Assembly: GCA_003864495.1 (NCBI GenBank)
Contig: ML133373.1
Location: 992,001-1,056,000, forward strand
Source of the DNA: Nemopilema nomurai
Taxonomy: Eukaryota; Cnidaria; Scyphozoa; Rhizostomeae; Rhizostomatidae
DNA length: 64,000 nt
Direction of reading: 5' to 3'
The notes under the pieces are model-generated. The model was not told the origin of the DNA, ran no database searches, and saw only the letters and a program-made list of their open reading frames with translations. This document shows, in pieces, positions 34,580-47,193 of this stretch (positions are counted from its first letter, which is position 1; every line of letters begins with the position of its first letter). The position numbers were made by a program, and so were the translations under genes.

Positions 34580-37500
34580 CTACCAGCGGCCTTCCTCTGG
34601 CCTTTTGTAGGGAGGAGGCCCGGAGGGAATTGAATCGGTATCTGACGCTGTAATGAGAAGAATGAAGAAGGCATTATTAGTGGTAAGAAAAGCCCTATCA
34701 ATGTACTGTGGACAGCTACGTCACCTTCGCTGCAATTTCTGGGAAATTTTGTATTTCCTCTCATTGCTATCAATGCCATTTTCGCTATTGCTTACGTCTT
34801 TTGCTGACTCGAGGTATTGGTGACCTTTGTGAACATACTGACGAAAATGGAAGGAATCATAAAAATTCCAACCCTAAACTCTAGCGATGTTGGTTTTTTG
34901 AGTGACCTTTGGCCTTTATTAACCTTTAACCTTTGCTGTTCCAAAACACAGAATCAAACGGCGTTCATGTGACAGTTGGTGCTGGCAATGATGTTTGCAA
35001 TACGCATGCGTGATACATCTGCTAAAATAGGCCTTGTACTTCTAACGTACAGTTAGATCATAATGGAGTGAAATTTGAGTAAGACGCGGTATACACAAAT
35101 ATGCTCGAATTGTGAATATGATTTTTCCTTAGTCAGGAGCTGCAACAATACCTAAAGATCTACCACCTAATACAGAACTCCACCTGATTACATGAAGCAG
35201 CATCTAATTGATAAAGTGTGGGCTGCGTACTAGTGTATGACTAAAAGAGGTGTAACAAACCTTGGTCCGACGGTAAAGACGGGGGCATTCGGTACGGCGG
35301 TGGATGGCCGGCGGAGCGCTGATTTGTGCCGGGGGTGCTACAAGAGATGTCAATATCAATAAATAAAAGCTAATATTAAACAGCGTGCTTTTAACTGCAA
35401 ACACAAGGTTTTGCCAGTCTTTCACAACTGGCACGCTAAAACTAAATGCATAACATGATTTTCCTCTCTACTTTACAAAACTGGCATTTGAGCTCTAGAT
35501 TTTGAATTGAATTCGTAAAGGCTCGCTGAACCCCCCTCTTTTTTAAGCTCCCTTCTTTTATAAGCCTCCTCTCTTTTAAGCTTCCCTCTCTTTTAAGCCT
35601 CCTCTCCTTTAAGCCCCCATTCTATAACCCCCCCCCCCCCCGGAGGGCTTAATAGATCATTTACGGTAAAGCAGGAACAAAAATCTTTGAATCGCCTCTC
35701 GATGGACCTATTTCTTTTTTATTCTTTTGTGGTTTATCAAATTATAAAATCGTTTTTAACATTGTGATTTATGTCTATGTTTAGTGCTAGGAGGTAGGCA
35801 TAATTGCTGCTACTGCCCGTACATACCATCAAAAGAACTTCAGGGATACGTCCTAGGCCTGATAAAAACATCAGGCCATAGAAACATCTACAACTATGAT
35901 ATTTAAAAATAAAAATAATAATTTAATGACAACATGCTTCCGAGCTGCGGTTACCTGGGTAAAGACTGGTTCGGATTCCTGTCACGCGGTTTCAAAGTGC
36001 TCCGGTCGGTTTCATCGTCCAGCCGCCCATAGGAGTAACTGCCACTGCCCGGTGCTTCATCGACCGGTCCGTTTTCGCTTTTCATATTCCGCATCCGGTA
36101 CGTCGCTTGACGAAGGGAACGGTGGTGTGCTAGTTGTTCTCTATAAAAAGGAGGTGTTCTTCACTGGCAGAAAAAACCCAGGACAAACCAAGAGTCTGAA
36201 AGGGTCTAATGAGCTGTTCTCATTAAAAGCTGTCTTGGGCATTTAAGATTCGTTCCTTTGGTAGCTTACCTCGGGAACGAGAGAGAACATTAGGCGCAGT
36301 ACTGAATGCAAGATAAGCATAAAAAAGCTTTTACTACTGGGTGCATACCCGTTAACCAGAGAGCTAGCTTGCTAACGGTTAATGCTTCAGAGATGAAGAT
36401 ATATCACGAATAAGGTCAGCGGCTTAGTTATGACGAGATAATGACAACTTGGTTTTGAAATGAACATCTTAAGAGCATTTCAAGTAAAGAGTAAGAGTAA
36501 GAAATATTTAAGTTATTCAAGAGTTCACTTATTATATCCGGGGATTATTTAATAGAATGTATATAATGAACATATGAAAAATGAACTGAAAAATTAAATT
36601 CAACACCATACTTTGGAGTCATAGCGTCTCTCTTGGCGCTAAAAGAAGAAAAAAGTTTCAAAATCTATACACAGAAATACTACAATAGCACAGAAGATGG
36701 AGCTTTAAAAATCAATCACTTTGAAAACATATTTAAAACGAAAGAATTGTTAGAACCGTGAATCATAACAGGCTGATCAAAACATTGAGCTACCGTGCCC
36801 TCGCTTTTTGATTGGCTAACTTCGATCCACAAATTGATATATATTTAATTAACGTTTTCTTTGCATCTTTTACATAACTGAAAAGCACTTAGCTTCCCAG
36901 GGTGCGTTGCGTGCAAGTAACGCCATCAAAAAGCCCATCTAAATGAGAGTCCTAAATATCCTAAGTCTGTAGGGTCCGTGTATTTTAAGGCTTCACTTTA
37001 TCTAGTTGGTATACGATCAGTATGCAGCGTTTCTGATCAGTTGATTCCGTAATCTATATTAATCACTTGTAAGCTGATTCTCATACACGTTACAACAAGC
37101 AACATAATCAGTGATGAATCGCTCAGAATGTGATTATCAGTCAGAACATGTTGCACTTAGCAAACAATGCCTGATCAATCAAAATCACAAAGAAACCACA
37201 AAAATCACTCACGATCCTTCTCTGTTGCAGCACATGACGTACGTCAAAACGATGATGAACAAGAGTCCAATCAGAATGGGAATGCAGACATAAATCCAGT
37301 CTTTCGACAAATCATTCCTTCCGCCATCGAAATTCACCGTCTTATACTCGATTTTAACGAAGCCATCTTTGGGGTTCTTTGGCTGTGAAACTTGCTGGTT
37401 ACTTGATGTCAGCGACAGCTCAAACTAGAAGAATTCATTCATTTCTATACCTAAAGTTTTAGCACCACAAGGAGTACAGGAAGCATAGGCACCGTCCTCA

Positions 37501-40500
37501 TTTTAGGGATCAAACGTTATGGGTCTTATGGTGGCAATGGCGTCACATCTCTTAGAGGACTTACGCTTGCCATTTGTCCTTTGCCTTTTGTCCTTTTAAA
37601 GATTACAAGTTTCTGACGACTTTGACGATTTTGCCCTTGCCAAAGTCGAAGTTAGAAGGTTTGCAAAAAAAAGGTCAGGCTGAGGGTTGAAACCCGGGAG
37701 ACCATAGAAAAATTTTACCATGCATCAAAAAAGAGTAAATAAAGAAAATGATGATTAACTCCTTGATGCCAAAACTTTGATTGACACTTACCGATGACAA
37801 GTGACACCATGACACTGTGAACTCACTGCTTGAGAATTTATTGTATACATTCTGGCTGGCTGGTTTGGGGCTCTGTGGAGCACAATATCGTGCATTCTTC
37901 AAAGCATCAGGAGGAGGTCCTTCGGAGCCAATTGTTATGAACACACTACAATGAATATAAGGTGATACAAAAAACGGCATTTTAGGATGAATTCTTGGAA
38001 ACAACAACCAATCAGCTTGACTCTAAGATGTGTGGAAGTGCTTCATGCTTTCAGGACAAAAGTAAGCCAGACAAGAAATAATTATAAGGCCAAGACAATT
38101 AGTGGGAATGGTAGATACCAGCATAGCTTTAAGGAGTTGAGCCCCCTTGCCCCTCCTACATATGATCTATTAGAAAAACACTAAAATTTGAAGTGGAGAA
38201 ACCAATTATTAAACAAAAATGTTAGTTTGAGTGATTAATTACAATGATTAGAGACAGAAGCACAGATATTTGCAAATATTTAAAAAAGAAGACAACTTAC
38301 CCTTCCTTCACCCCCGATGGGGTGTATCTGCCACCTGGTCTATTGACAGTCTTGTCGATTTTTGTTACCAAGTAAACGTTTGACCAGATTTCTTGGACAG
38401 CTTGCACAAAAAGTTGGAACTTCTTTTTCAGCAAAAAATCAGCCAGGTTGAAATTTGAGACTTTAAAGTCGACTTGATACTTCACTTGTGCTGGAAAAAA
38501 TAGAAATGATACAACAAAAGAACATTGAATCCTTTGATGAATATTGTACAATGAATGACAAAAAATATGTTTAGGCAAAGACAAAAATATGCCTAATTAT
38601 AAGTAGGAAAATACAAAAGATATATCTAAATGGTTGTTTTATCAATGATTGACAGGCCAAGATTGGTTATGCTTTAGGCCATTTCAATGCCAAAATCGTT
38701 ATTAAACAAAAGGCAGCTTGAGGAAATGAATCAGCTTGTTATAGCAGACTGCAAAATGGGTCCTGCAGAGTGTTTAATAAATGGGTCCATTTGCAGAACA
38801 ATAGAAGTTTGATTATCATTTTGCATTACAAGCAAGGTTTTTATAATCATAAACACCCATTCAGCAAAGGAAGGGTGATTTTCTTTCGACCCATGTTTCT
38901 TGACATGTTTATGCCAATGAACATCTTACTATGCAACCAAAACTAAATAGTTCATGCCCTATTGAAGGAGGCAGAGATTGTGTCAGCTATCTGTATATTG
39001 TTCTGTGCTATCTGTATAGATTTTTGCCAGTGAAACTTCAAATGTAATTCAATCATCATCTTACATGCTTGCTTGGCTTCAATGGTAATGCGCATTATCT
39101 TTTTGGTTGTGCTATAATCATCTTTATTCCAGCCAATGATCTTCAGGAAAAAACCAAACATTACTTTTAGCATAAACTTTCACAAAAAATTGTATGAGGT
39201 CAAATAATCCACATCTCCAACTGGAATTAATACAAAAATAAATGTAACTTGAATTTAGTAAATGTAAATTTAGTGAATTGATTTGTACCTCTAGATAAAT
39301 TTCTCCAACATCTTGTTCTCTGGGTGTGCCATACAAGAAGGCAGGTTCAGTTGGACTCCTCTGTTCCAAACGCAGCCACTTTGGAAGGTCTGGCATTCCA
39401 TCCACTGATGCGGAATTGGACATTTGGCTTGGCAGCTAAAAATGGAGAGACAAGCAGACAAAATTAGAATTTTTTGAGCTTAGTAAAAAAAATTGTGTAC
39501 ACATCATTTTAGCAGGATTTACAATCAGACAAAATATTTATTTAGATTTGGCTCTAACAGCAAGCTTTCCTCTCCTTATCGAATGAAAAAAAGGGAGAAA
39601 TAAGAAATCATAATTTTTTGTTTTATCTTGGGTGACATATCAATTATGAAGGAATTAATTACAAAATATGAAAAAATAAACTTCTAATGCAAGAATTCAA
39701 TGCTTAGCTTTCAATTCAGCTTCAGTTCACCTTTTGGTCATTCTTTGATTTTTATACCATGATATATTCTAGCATCAACATATATTCTTTGTGTAGATTT
39801 GTAATAAAGTATCAAGATAATATCATAAAGTAGTCCTTCCTAAATTTGCAATCAAATAAAACACAAGCCCAATAAAAAATGACATTCCTACCTTTGGTGA
39901 ATAAACTGGTTTCAATTTGATACTGAAAATGAACAAGACACTGTGTTGCCCTTGTTATGTCCCCACTTCTGCACATTCCATACTGAACCATAAAAGCAGC
40001 CCCAAGAACTGTGAGAAAGAAAAGCTAAATTAAAAGCAAAATGTTTATATAATATACATGACAAGTGCAAAATATATGATATTAAGTGAATCACAAAATA
40101 CAGTTTCATTTTATTTTGCCAGTGAATTTGACATAAAACTTTGGTGCTAACTCTATAAACACTTAAAATTTAATCCTTTAACTGTTTAAAAGCCAGTAAA
40201 CAGTACCGTTGCTCACTGGATTTTATTGCATTTCGAAAAGTCTAGTTGTCCAGGGCCTTGATTCATAATAAAGAGCATTAAGTCCAGTGATAGTTTATTA
40301 TTCTGTAAACAGGCACATAGAAGATGCTAAATTAATTCCCAGCTTTGCATAACTCCAACAAAATGATGTTTCCCACGTAGTTTTGATTCCATCCCTTCAA
40401 TGTGAGATTTTGCAAGCAAGATTAAAGAAACAGTACTTTGAATGGTGCCCCTTAAAGCATAGTTATACATAAAGCTGGTCGCTTTAGCCATAAAACCATC

Positions 40501-40677
40501 GCTAGAGCTTACTTTATGCACAGATACAGCGCCCACAAACACACATTGGGAACACCTATATTTACAGCGACTAGGCCTAAAGTTCTGTCTAGGGAACTTT
40601 TACCGTTTCATTAAAAGTATTTAAGCTCACGTATAGAATCGAACTTCCTTACCGACAATTAAAATTTGTTTATCCAT
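34580..40677 (-). CDS. SGCE: Alpha/epsilon-sarcoglycan
   Basis: Type I membrane glycoprotein of the dystrophin-associated complex. Ten exons: 40677-40653, 40008-39892, 39435-39289, 39140-39065, 38490-38301, 37945-37792, 37424-37213, 36158-35955, 35337-35261 and 34647-34580; about 423 residues (human SGCE 437). There is an N-terminal signal peptide (MDKQILIVVLGAAFMVQYG). Extracellular family blocks are GMPDLPKWLRLEQRSP, FLYGTP and VKYQVDFKVSNFNLADF, then the cysteine-containing YCAP...FTVSWCHLSS region. The transmembrane helix is WIYVCIPILIGLLFIIVLTY, then VMCCNREG (human YIMCCRREG) and LAHHRS (human LVHHS). The tail carries PPFY and two PPPY motifs not found in the human protein. All junctions agree in phase except exon 2 to exon 3: exon 3 starts in one frame (AKPNVQFRIS) and continues in another, an apparent 2-base deletion or 1-base insertion. 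Confidence 0.9.
35540..35646. repeat. CT-rich tandem repeat and poly-C run in sarcoglycan intron 8
   Basis: About five or six degenerate 16-17-base units of the form CTCTCTTTTAAGCCTC are followed by a poly-C run of about 14 bases. On the transcribed (minus) strand this is a purine-rich, G-run-ended tract inside an intron. Confidence 0.8.
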
Positions 40678-41185
40678 GGGTGCTGTTTGCAGTCTTCAAG
40701 ATAATCAAAACAACAAGCAGAGACGAATTGCCACCATAGGCCTAACTAGAAGCTGAGCTGAATGTTCCTTCGAAGCGGCACTGTCTTGCGCAGTACCCAA
40801 TCTTGTCTCAAGATGGGTGTAGTGGGGTGGGGGAAACTTAATAGCGGAACATATTTTAGCTCTTTTTGCTATTCTGACGTTTTTCAGTGACAGTCATGAC
40901 GATTTACTACAATCTTGGTGAATCACTCGATTTGAATGGTAGCCAGCCCCAATTTGTATGCAAAACTGCAGATGTTACACGGTCGCCACTAGTGCCACAA
41001 AGACACGTAGCCTTGTTAACTATCATCACCATGAAAATTAGGCCTTGAATATGGCAAGGAATGTTGGAGCCTAGCTAGAAATTATCAGTGATTTTTGCCA
41101 TTCAAATATAGGCAAAATTTTCTTGGTAGGGCCCCTTGAAAATCAGCACTTGTGCTGAAGGCTACCCTCCCCTTAGCTAAAGAGA
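40678..41185. other. Sarcoglycan upstream region
   Basis: Contains the presumed sarcoglycan promoter. No other gene is seen. Confidence 0.4.
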
Positions 41186-41585
41186 TAGGACTGCCCCATG
41201 GAAGACAATCGTGAGTGATGTATGCACAACAGATTAGCACCTGACAGACGATGACGTCATATGAAGTATACGACGATTTGTACATATGCGACGTCATTTG
41301 TTGTCGCACTGAGTGTACATAGGCACAGTATCCATAGGGCAGAGATGGGACTGTCCCATATTGGACAACCATGAGTGACGTATATGAGACAAATTAGCAT
41401 GTGACGGACGTTGACGTCATAAGGAGTATACGACGACTTGTCCACTCGGACGTACATTGATGTCACGTTGAGGGTACATAGACCTGTCACGAATAGGGCA
41501 GTGATGGGACTGACCCATGGCGGACAACCGTGAGTGACTTATGTATATATAAATATATAAGGGAGATGGCACATGACGGACTGAC
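41186..41585. repeat. Three tandem copies of a ~160-bp repeat
   Basis: The landmark (T)GGGACTG-CCCAT begins at about 41186, 41346 and 41504, spacing 160 and 158 bases. The copies share GTGAGTGA, a TGAC(G/A)GACG block and AGTATACGACGA. The first two each hold a perfect TGACGTCA palindrome (41252-41259 and 41412-41419). The third copy decays after about 75 bases. Confidence 0.85.
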
Positions 41586-41847
41586 TTTCATCAGGTTTGT
41601 GATATTAGATTGAATATATTTGTTTCCCTTTTTCTTTTTACGATCCTTATTGTATTTGGAATATATTTTCCTAGTTTTAAGAATTTGTTTCAATTCCATA
41701 TTTACGTCTTTCCAAATTTTTCATGTTTACGCTTTTTGTTGGTATTCCAAATATCTGGAGATGGTCTGCAAATGTATGAGTCTGATCCATTTGAAGATGC
41801 ACAAACATTTATCATGGTCTTTTAACCATCTTCAAGTGTTTTTTTGT

Positions 41848-42081
41848 AAGATGCAGCTAAAATGGTTCCCCTGCAATGGAGATGGAAGTTGTAATATGGA
41901 TGCCTCATACCTATGGACCCAGACAAACAGATTGCACCTCTTTAGCCGCACACCGTTATTTGATGCAAATGCAGAATCTCATCTAAGAACAAATGTAGGA
42001 CCAACATTTGCACCTGTCGAACACATGGTCCAAGGGCACGCCTGTTTGTGGAAGTTACCATGGAGAGAAATGCAACAATAA
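41848..42081 (+). other. Open stretch with exon-like signals, unrecognised
   Basis: After TTTTTTTGTAAGATGCAG an open frame of about 74 codons runs to a stop at 42081 (starts LKWFPCNGDGSCNMDAS). It has balanced composition but no domain I know. Downstream, 42213-42264 could be an acidic terminal exon (IRLGGDNSSDEGSEDSF then stop) after a TTTAAG acceptor. I could not link the two into one gene. Confidence 0.18.
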
Positions 42082-42767
42082 AGCTAAAGGAGTTGTTAAG
42101 CTGTAATTTTGGCTTTTAATGTCAGCAGGTAAAAATGATTCAGCAATATTTTTGTAGAAGTATGGATAAGCAGAAATTCTAATCAGTGTTTCTTTCATTT
42201 AAGGTGCAGGGATTCGTTTAGGTGGAGACAACAGTAGTGATGAAGGAAGTGAGGATTCGTTTTGAAAAAACCTTGAGGACCAAATTCTAGATTCTTTTAT
42301 GTCTTTTAGACAGGGTAATCACATCTAAGTCACCATTTTAAGTGGAAACACCATGCAAGTTCTTTACAAACTTCAGTGACTTTTTTTACCCTATTGCCCC
42401 CCAACTGTCAAACTTTACAAAAACAACTCATTTTCACATTACAATGGTAAACAGGTTAAAGAAAAGTTGTTCAGCATGAAATTGTCTTTCAAAAAGATAA
42501 TATAATATTGATAATTTTACTTCATATGAGGTGATTTTAGGGATATCACAACTGACACCCTTGCTTATCAGTCGGCTAAATGGATTGGACTTTTTCTGGT
42601 TATTCCTCACACAAAATAGAACCTCTGTGCCAAATTACATCCTTATATTATTTTTGTCCAGGTAAAACCGTAATTCGACTACACTTATAGACCTGTCAGG
42701 TAAGTGTATGAGCAGGGATAACGAAAAAAGGTGACTATGTCATGTACAACTGAAATCTGTTATGAAT

Positions 42768-44643
42768 TTATTCATTCTCTTCACTGCGAAGTCTAGCATT
42801 TGCATTTGTTACTTTAACAGAGAGTTGTTGAGCACGGTCAACTATGTCTTTTCTCTTTTTACCAGAGACGTTGTGTGCGATTTCAGCAGCATAGCTTCCC
42901 TTCAGCATCAACAGCAGCTCTAGTTCCTGTGAATGAAATGTACTTTCAAGTTATATCGCAATGAGCAATAAGGCAAATTTATCTTTGGCTTACAAAGCGT
43001 GATTTCAAAATATTCTTTTGGAAATGAAAGCTTAGGCCATTTTCACAAGCTGACCAATATCTAAGAATTGTCTCTTCTCAACCTAAAACAGTCTGAAAAT
43101 GTACATTACTTAGATCACAAAAGCATGTGCAACCTGTCAAGGCTATGTTTAATTTCTGTTTCAAAAATGAAGGCGCATGGAAGAATGCAAGATAATTTTT
43201 GTAGTTTGCTTTTGAAAATTTCTTGCAGCCCAAAAAAATTTGAATCAACAAAATGATGATCCAAGACTTAACTCTCTGATTAATCTACTAAAGCTAAAGA
43301 AAAATTACAAATATAAATAAGATATAAATAACTTTTTGCAAATCAGTAAGAAAAAAAGAAAAACTATGATGTCAAACAAGAAAGAAAAAGGAATAATATT
43401 TAGACAATAAAAAGGTGTTTGTTCCAAGTTGAGTACCAATGTCACAGGTTGAAAACAACCTCTTTGATCGTACCTATGGAACATTGCAGCTATATCTGAC
43501 AACAAGGAGCTCACAGCATAAACAATCGCAAAAGCTTTTCAAGAGTCAGAAAATAGTAATTGGAGGCCTAATTTGAACTAGAAGAAAACTTAGAATTTTC
43601 TGGTTTTGCAAAAATATTATGAAAATGTTTATGCTTGCTGAAGAATTGTAGATCAATGCTTTTGATTATGATTTGATTACTTACACAATAAAAAAATGAA
43701 GGTTAGATTTTTTCAGTAACAATGTATTGTGCAATCTTGCTTCATTTTTGACAAGTAATCCTGTCCAGCTAGACACAAGCTAAGACTCACCTTCACATTA
43801 TGGACAACAAACTTTTTGAAGCCATCGGGCATCAGATGTCTTGTCTTCTTGTTACTTCCATAACCAATGCTTGGCATCAAAAATTGTCCTTTGAATTTCC
43901 TACGTACCCTGTTGTCAATACCCTTTGGTTTCCTCCAGTTGGGCTAAAAGTGTAAAAGAATGGCTTAAGATTTTGTATCGCATTCAGGGACTTTTAGGGG
44001 GAATCAATTTTCAATAGAAGGAAATTTTCCCAGGTATACAAACTGAACAAGAAAATTAATGATCATAAATCAGAAACAATTGTTTTAGGGAATAAAATAT
44101 CTGACAAAATCTATACTATTTCTCCTATAAACAACTTCAATTTGATCAGTGCCTCCTAATCTAAGAGGACTTGCAAACATGACAGAGTTTGGTTCAAAAA
44201 ACAAAATTGCCATTATGATCCTTAGACTTCGTTCTCATCCTGGACCTTACTTCACCAGCCCAGGATTTTGTGACTGAACATCTACAAAAGCTGGTTTACT
44301 CCCTTGTTCAAAAGCCAATCTATGTGTAAAATGCTTTGATTTTTTAGTGATTACATAAAACCCATTTTTATCACCCTCCGTCGAAAAAGAGCATCAAGAG
44401 TGCGTTATGGCCTAATTTTAGGGCCTCTTCAATTTATATATATATATATGCTCCGAGCTAATGTTGAAATGCATTTCTTATTCCATCAAATAAAACATCA
44501 TCAGTGGCATAAACCAATACATCACATTAAATTGGAGAAGCTAATGTGCAAACCTTCAACTTGTCATATCTGTCTGACTGATGGCGAATGAACTTTTTCG
44601 TCCTCTTTTTAAGGATCTTTCTTTTTATCGTAGGGACAACCAT
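42768..44643 (-). CDS. RPL32: 60S ribosomal protein L32 (eL32)
   Basis: Cytosolic large-subunit ribosomal protein. Three exons: 44643-44554, 43943-43791 and 42926-42768, all phase 0, giving 133 residues (human 135). It starts [18 protein letters not shown], then [13 protein letters not shown]. Exon 2 reads [20 protein letters not shown] and [20 protein letters not shown]. Exon 3 encodes [20 protein letters not shown] and ends [10 protein letters not shown]. These blocks are nearly identical to animal RPL32. An AATAAA overlaps the stop codon (42772-42767), so the 3' UTR may be very short. It is divergent from MRI1. Confidence 0.98.
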
Positions 44644-45138
44644 TTTGCTACAAAAGAAGTCTGAATTAACTTTCCGGGCAATGACACAGAGAGAGAAGCT
44701 TCAACCAAGTGCCACAACAAAATATCGAAGGAGAGTATTTCTCTTCCAACGCAATATATTTACTGAATGGAAACTGATAATCAATAGTAAGATGTTATGG
44801 TTTAATAAAGCTGGAAAAATTGCCTACATAAACTTGGGATTGAAGAGAAATAACAAGATTGTGAGTTAGAACTTACTCTAGCTTCGCCGCGACTCAGCTT
44901 TTGGGGAGAAAGGACTACAACTTGCAATTTCTCATGGAAGAGAGGCAGCCTCTCTGTCAACCTAATGTGTGGAGTTCAATGATCTTAGAAGTTGTTTTAT
45001 CAACAATCATATATATATCCCAGGTAAACAGTTTAATGTGACGAAAATTTCCGCATTATAGCAAATCAATAAACATTGGGAGCGAGAGAAACAGTACCTG
45101 CATTCAATTTCAAGGGAGATTTTCTACATTGATCTAAA
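44644..45138. promoter_or_regulatory. Bidirectional upstream region of RPL32 and MRI1
   Basis: 495 bases separate the two divergent start codons. 5' UTRs and possibly an untranslated exon may lie here. No other gene is seen. Confidence 0.5.
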
Positions 45139-47159
45139 ATGGCCACTTTGGAAGCAATCAAATACGAGGATGGCAAATTGCACATTCTGAATCAATTACT
45201 TCTCCCAATTCAAAGTGTATTTGAAGAAGTAAAGAACGTCGAAGATGGCTGGAGAGCTATCAAGGAGATGAAGGTAATCATGGAAGATGTCTTATGCTAC
45301 TCTATATCTGCCTTACCATATCAGTTATTTCTCAAGGTTCATGAAAACGGAACAGTTATGTTAGTAATTTTGACAACTTTGGCGTTGAAATTTTTCCATT
45401 GTTTGAATACAGATCAAATTGTTTTTAACTACTTCCCTGTTGGCAATAACTGCAGAAAAATTTGCAATTACATTTTGTGATATTTATTTGGGCAAACTTG
45501 CTCTTTTGTTTGCAAACTCGTATTTGTGCAAATCATTCCTTTATTCTAGGTACGTGGTGCCCCAGCCATTGCTGTTTTGGGCTGCTTAAGTCTTGCAGTG
45601 GACCTTCTTAATCAGAACTTCCATTCAAAGGATGATTTGCTGAAGTATGTCACAGAGAAGCTGGATTACCTTGTTTCTGCACGGCCAACTGCTGTGAACA
45701 TTGCCAGGGCCTCAGTTGATCTGAAGAAGTTTGCCAACCAGCATCACAACAAAGTTGTTGATGCAGAATCTTTAAAAGCTCTTCTGATTAAGGAAATCGA
45801 AGGAATGTTGCAAAAAGACATTGAAGATAACATGAGAATTGGACAGTTTGGAAGTGAAGACATTCTCAAGTTATCTGGTGGTGCGAATGTGAAGGTTTTG
45901 ACCCATTGTAATACAGGGTCTCTGGCAACAGTTAAATATGGTACTGCCCTAGGTGTTGTTAGATCCTTACATCAAAAGGGTAGGTTTTATGTTTTTCACT
46001 CAAACTTTTGAACAGAAATGTGATCCTCTGCATCACTTGAAAAGCTGTAATGTTTATGTTGTTATAAACATGATATATTTGTGTGAGGATGTTTATGTCC
46101 TTTTTTATTGCCCTTGCTGACACCATCAAAGGTACTAAGGGAAAAGAGGCCATGAATTTACATCCTTTTATTTCCACAGTAAGAGATGCACTTCAATGTT
46201 ATTTCTTATAGTCAATTTTGTTAGAAGTTATACATTGAGTATATATTGTCGACCGAAAGAGAAAAATTAATTTGCCAAAGAACAAAGAAACACGATGTGC
46301 TTCTTGGACTGCAAACTTGCCAACTTATAAAGTTGATTTGTATCAATTAATTTCTCATACTTTTTATTGAAGTAAAAACACACTAATCAAAATATAGTAA
46401 CTGTAGATTCTCTTTACACATGCCTTTTAGTAGGCATTGTAATCATATCTTTTACAATCTCATTCATGATTTTTAGATATAAACTTTGTTTTCAACAGGA
46501 AAATTAGAGCATGCATTTTGCACAGAGACAAGGCCTTACAACCAAGGTGCAAGACTGACTGCATACGAGCTTGTCTTTGAAAAAATCCCATCAACCCTCA
46601 TTGTTGATTCTGCAGCATCCTTGTTGATGACAAAACACAAACTTGGGGCGGTTGTTGTTGGAGCTGACAGGGTTGTTGCCAATGGTGATACTGCAAATAA
46701 GATTGGCACTTACCAGCTTGCAATTGCAGGTATACTCATTAATTACCTTGCAACTTCCTTTACTTATGATATCTGGCTTCATGTTTTCTTTATCTGATAA
46801 ATAGCTAAAAATTGTTGAACCAGTTTTGCATGCTTAAAGTACTTTCTTTGACAGCTTATGCAAACCACCAAAAATTACCAGAAGCTGACAAAATAAATAG
46901 CCAGGTGTGGATGAAAAATACTAGAGGGTCGTAAGAATTGCATATGATTGGCTGTAAATGACCATCACTGTAACTTCACATCAAAACACCTATGTCTAGC
47001 AAAACACCTATTGTGAAGTTTTGTGCCACAAATAACTTACAGACTTGAACTTTAGAAACGAGTTGAGATGGGTTTTAACAGACTGCGTTGCTCAACCTCT
47101 ATAAACAATCCGAGCCATAGTTGTCTTATTTTACATGCAGAGAACACGAAGCCAGACCT

Positions 47160-47193
<34 letters not shown>

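Noticed and set aside
39912..40109. 65-codon minus-strand ORF across sarcoglycan exon 2
   Set aside because: It is a wrong frame; the correct frame gives the signal peptide and splices in phase with exon 1.
41610..41825. Plus-strand ORF with many hydrophobic residues after the satellite
   Set aside because: The composition reflects T-rich DNA, and no splice-supported link to a gene was found.
43944..44553. Possible box C/D snoRNA (TGATGA) in RPL32 intron 1
   Set aside because: A C-box-like motif is present near 44490, but no D box at suitable spacing and no closing stem were found.
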